From Puniceicoccales bacterium (GTDB lineage Bacteria; Verrucomicrobiota; Verrucomicrobiia; Opitutales; JAIRLM01): a stretch of 5,709 nucleotides of DNA. The first letter of the stretch is position 1, and the number at the start of each line of letters is the position of its first letter. The DNA is taken from contig JAITSI010000062.1 of assembly GCA_031287845.1 (NCBI GenBank), forward strand, positions 1 to 5,709. Direction: 5' to 3'. Under the pieces are notes generated by a model. That model worked only from the letters and a program-made list of their open reading frames with translations, was not told the DNA's origin and searched no databases. The position numbers and the translations under genes are program-made. Positions 5,417 through 5,709 of the stretch are shown piece after piece.

Positions 5417-5504
5417 GTACCGCCCATTCCGCGCCGTCAAGTGGCTCTCCATCGGCACAATGGGCATCCTGGCCATCTTCGCCGTCCTGCGCAGGATTTT
5501 CTGA
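5394..5504 (+). CDS. 36-aa small membrane peptide overlapping the toxin gene (paralogue of 4570-4788)
   Basis: I do not recognise the family. ATG 5394 to TGA 5502-5504 encodes 36 residues: a polar, basic N-terminus (MTTKYRPFR), then a hydrophobic stretch (LSIGTMGILAIFAVL) flanked by K-W and RRIF, so a short single-pass membrane peptide is likely. It aligns with the C-terminus of the ORF ending at 4788 as VKxLSIxxxGIxxxxAxLRxxF, including 29 of 34 identical bases from GTCAAG onward. From about codon 8 the third positions are mostly G or C, host-like, unlike the toxin gene it overlaps by 23 nt (11 nt if ATG 5406 is used). No good ribosome site is seen, so translation could be coupled to the toxin. 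Alternatives are a displaced 3' fragment of a gene interrupted by the toxin-antitoxin cassette, or a type-I-toxin-like peptide. Confidence 0.5.
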   Translation: MDTTMTTKYRPFRAVKWLSIGTMGILAIFAVLRRIF

Positions 5505-5546
5505 AGAATCTGGAAATTTTCACTTGACAAACACATTGAATCCCCA

Positions 5547-5574
5547 TTGTTCTTCCCTGTGAAATCTCTATTAT
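5547..5574 (+). promoter_or_regulatory. Weak candidate promoter before the aspS-side stem-loop
   Basis: TTGTTC (5547-5552), a 16-bp spacer and TATTAT (5569-5574) form a plausible plus-strand promoter. A separate TTGACA lies at 5524-5529 without a good -10 at the right distance. Transcription would begin near 5581 and run at once into the stem-loop at 5587-5628 and antisense into aspS. This AT-rich gap may hold such boxes by chance. Confidence 0.25.
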
Positions 5575-5586
5575 CTGTACGCGAAT

Positions 5587-5628
5587 CGCAAAATTCCCAA
5601 GAGCCGATGGCTCCGATCCCATTTTGCG
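5587..5628. terminator. Stem-loop between the convergent small ORF and aspS, possible bidirectional terminator
   Basis: CGCAAAAT (5587-5594) pairs perfectly with ATTTTGCG (5621-5628). Inside, GAGCC (5601-5605) pairs with GGCTC (5609-5613) around a 3-nt loop, with an unpaired internal loop between the two stems. T-rich tails fall on both sides (ATTTT on each strand), as expected for a terminator shared by convergent genes. The small ORF ends at 5504 on the plus strand and aspS ends at 5631 on the minus strand. The GC stem is short, so efficiency is uncertain. Confidence 0.45.
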
Positions 5629-5630
5629 TT

Positions 5631-5709
5631 TCAGCGGAGGGAAATGGCGAGTTCCTTGAGCTGCCGGTCGCTCACCGGGGCCGGTGACTGCACCATCAGG
5701 TCGACCCCC
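5631..5709 (-). CDS. aspS: Aspartyl-tRNA synthetase, C-terminal end (partial)
   Basis: The minus strand entering from the right edge encodes a final 25 residues, beginning GVDLMVQSPAPVSDRQLKEL, then AISLR and a TGA stop (5631-5633). This is the characteristic AspRS C-terminus: the DLM...AP..V...QL.EL.I pattern that follows the catalytic core. Only this tail is visible; the start, anticodon-binding domain and catalytic motifs lie outside the window. AspRS charges tRNA-Asp (or tRNA-Asp and tRNA-Asn in non-discriminating forms), and the type cannot be told here. It is convergent with the toxin-antitoxin and small-peptide genes. Confidence 0.82.
   Translation of the reverse strand, partial: GVDLMVQSPAPVSDRQLKELAISLR

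Noticed and set aside
1..5709. CRISPR array, insertion sequence or integrase gene.
   Set aside because: No regularly spaced repeats of suitable length, no transposase- or integrase-like protein and no terminal inverted repeats were found; the accessory patch carries only the toxin-antitoxin pair and small ORFs.

Overview
The window is a chromosomal stretch of a fairly GC-rich bacterium (about 64% G+C by hand count inside alaS). The alanyl-tRNA synthetase reads like those of Verrucomicrobiota (Opitutae/Puniceicoccales type). A stand-alone CysJ-type FAD/NADPH reductase without a flavodoxin domain also fits the Verrucomicrobiota/Chlamydiae group. This placement is inferred from remembered protein style, not from a search.

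Layout, left to right. (1) Positions 1-295 hold no convincing gene but several strong inverted repeats, including a branched structure at 5-58 and an 11-bp hairpin at 202-229. (2) A tRNA-Val(GAC) with encoded CCA lies on the minus strand at 296-372. (3) alaS, also minus, fills 524-3181. (4) A divergent gene at 3341-4447 (+) encodes the FNR half of a sulfite-reductase-type flavoprotein. (5) Positions 4448-5520 form an accessory patch. It starts with a 20-bp perfect palindrome (4557-4576) and a small ORF ending in a basic-flanked hydrophobic tail (to 4788). A markedly AT-richer toxin-antitoxin pair follows: a ribbon-helix-helix antitoxin at 4831-5211 and a YoeB/Txe-like toxin at 5129-5416. The patch ends with a second small ORF (5394-5504) whose tail is clearly related to the first. 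(6) The right edge holds the C-terminal 25 codons of aspS (AspRS) on the minus strand, preceded by a stem-loop between the convergent genes.

alaS, tRNA-Val and aspS are housekeeping translation genes, and the flavoprotein supplies NADPH electrons to an unidentified partner. The accessory patch is the part that deserves attention. A toxin-antitoxin cassette with foreign base composition sits between two copies of an unrecognised small membrane-peptide module. The antitoxin start region carries three CCATG boxes at exact 13-bp spacing, which suggests an autoregulatory operator and possibly a leaderless or near-leaderless message. The toxin gene starts inside the antitoxin gene behind a good Shine-Dalgarno sequence, and the last small ORF starts inside the toxin gene.
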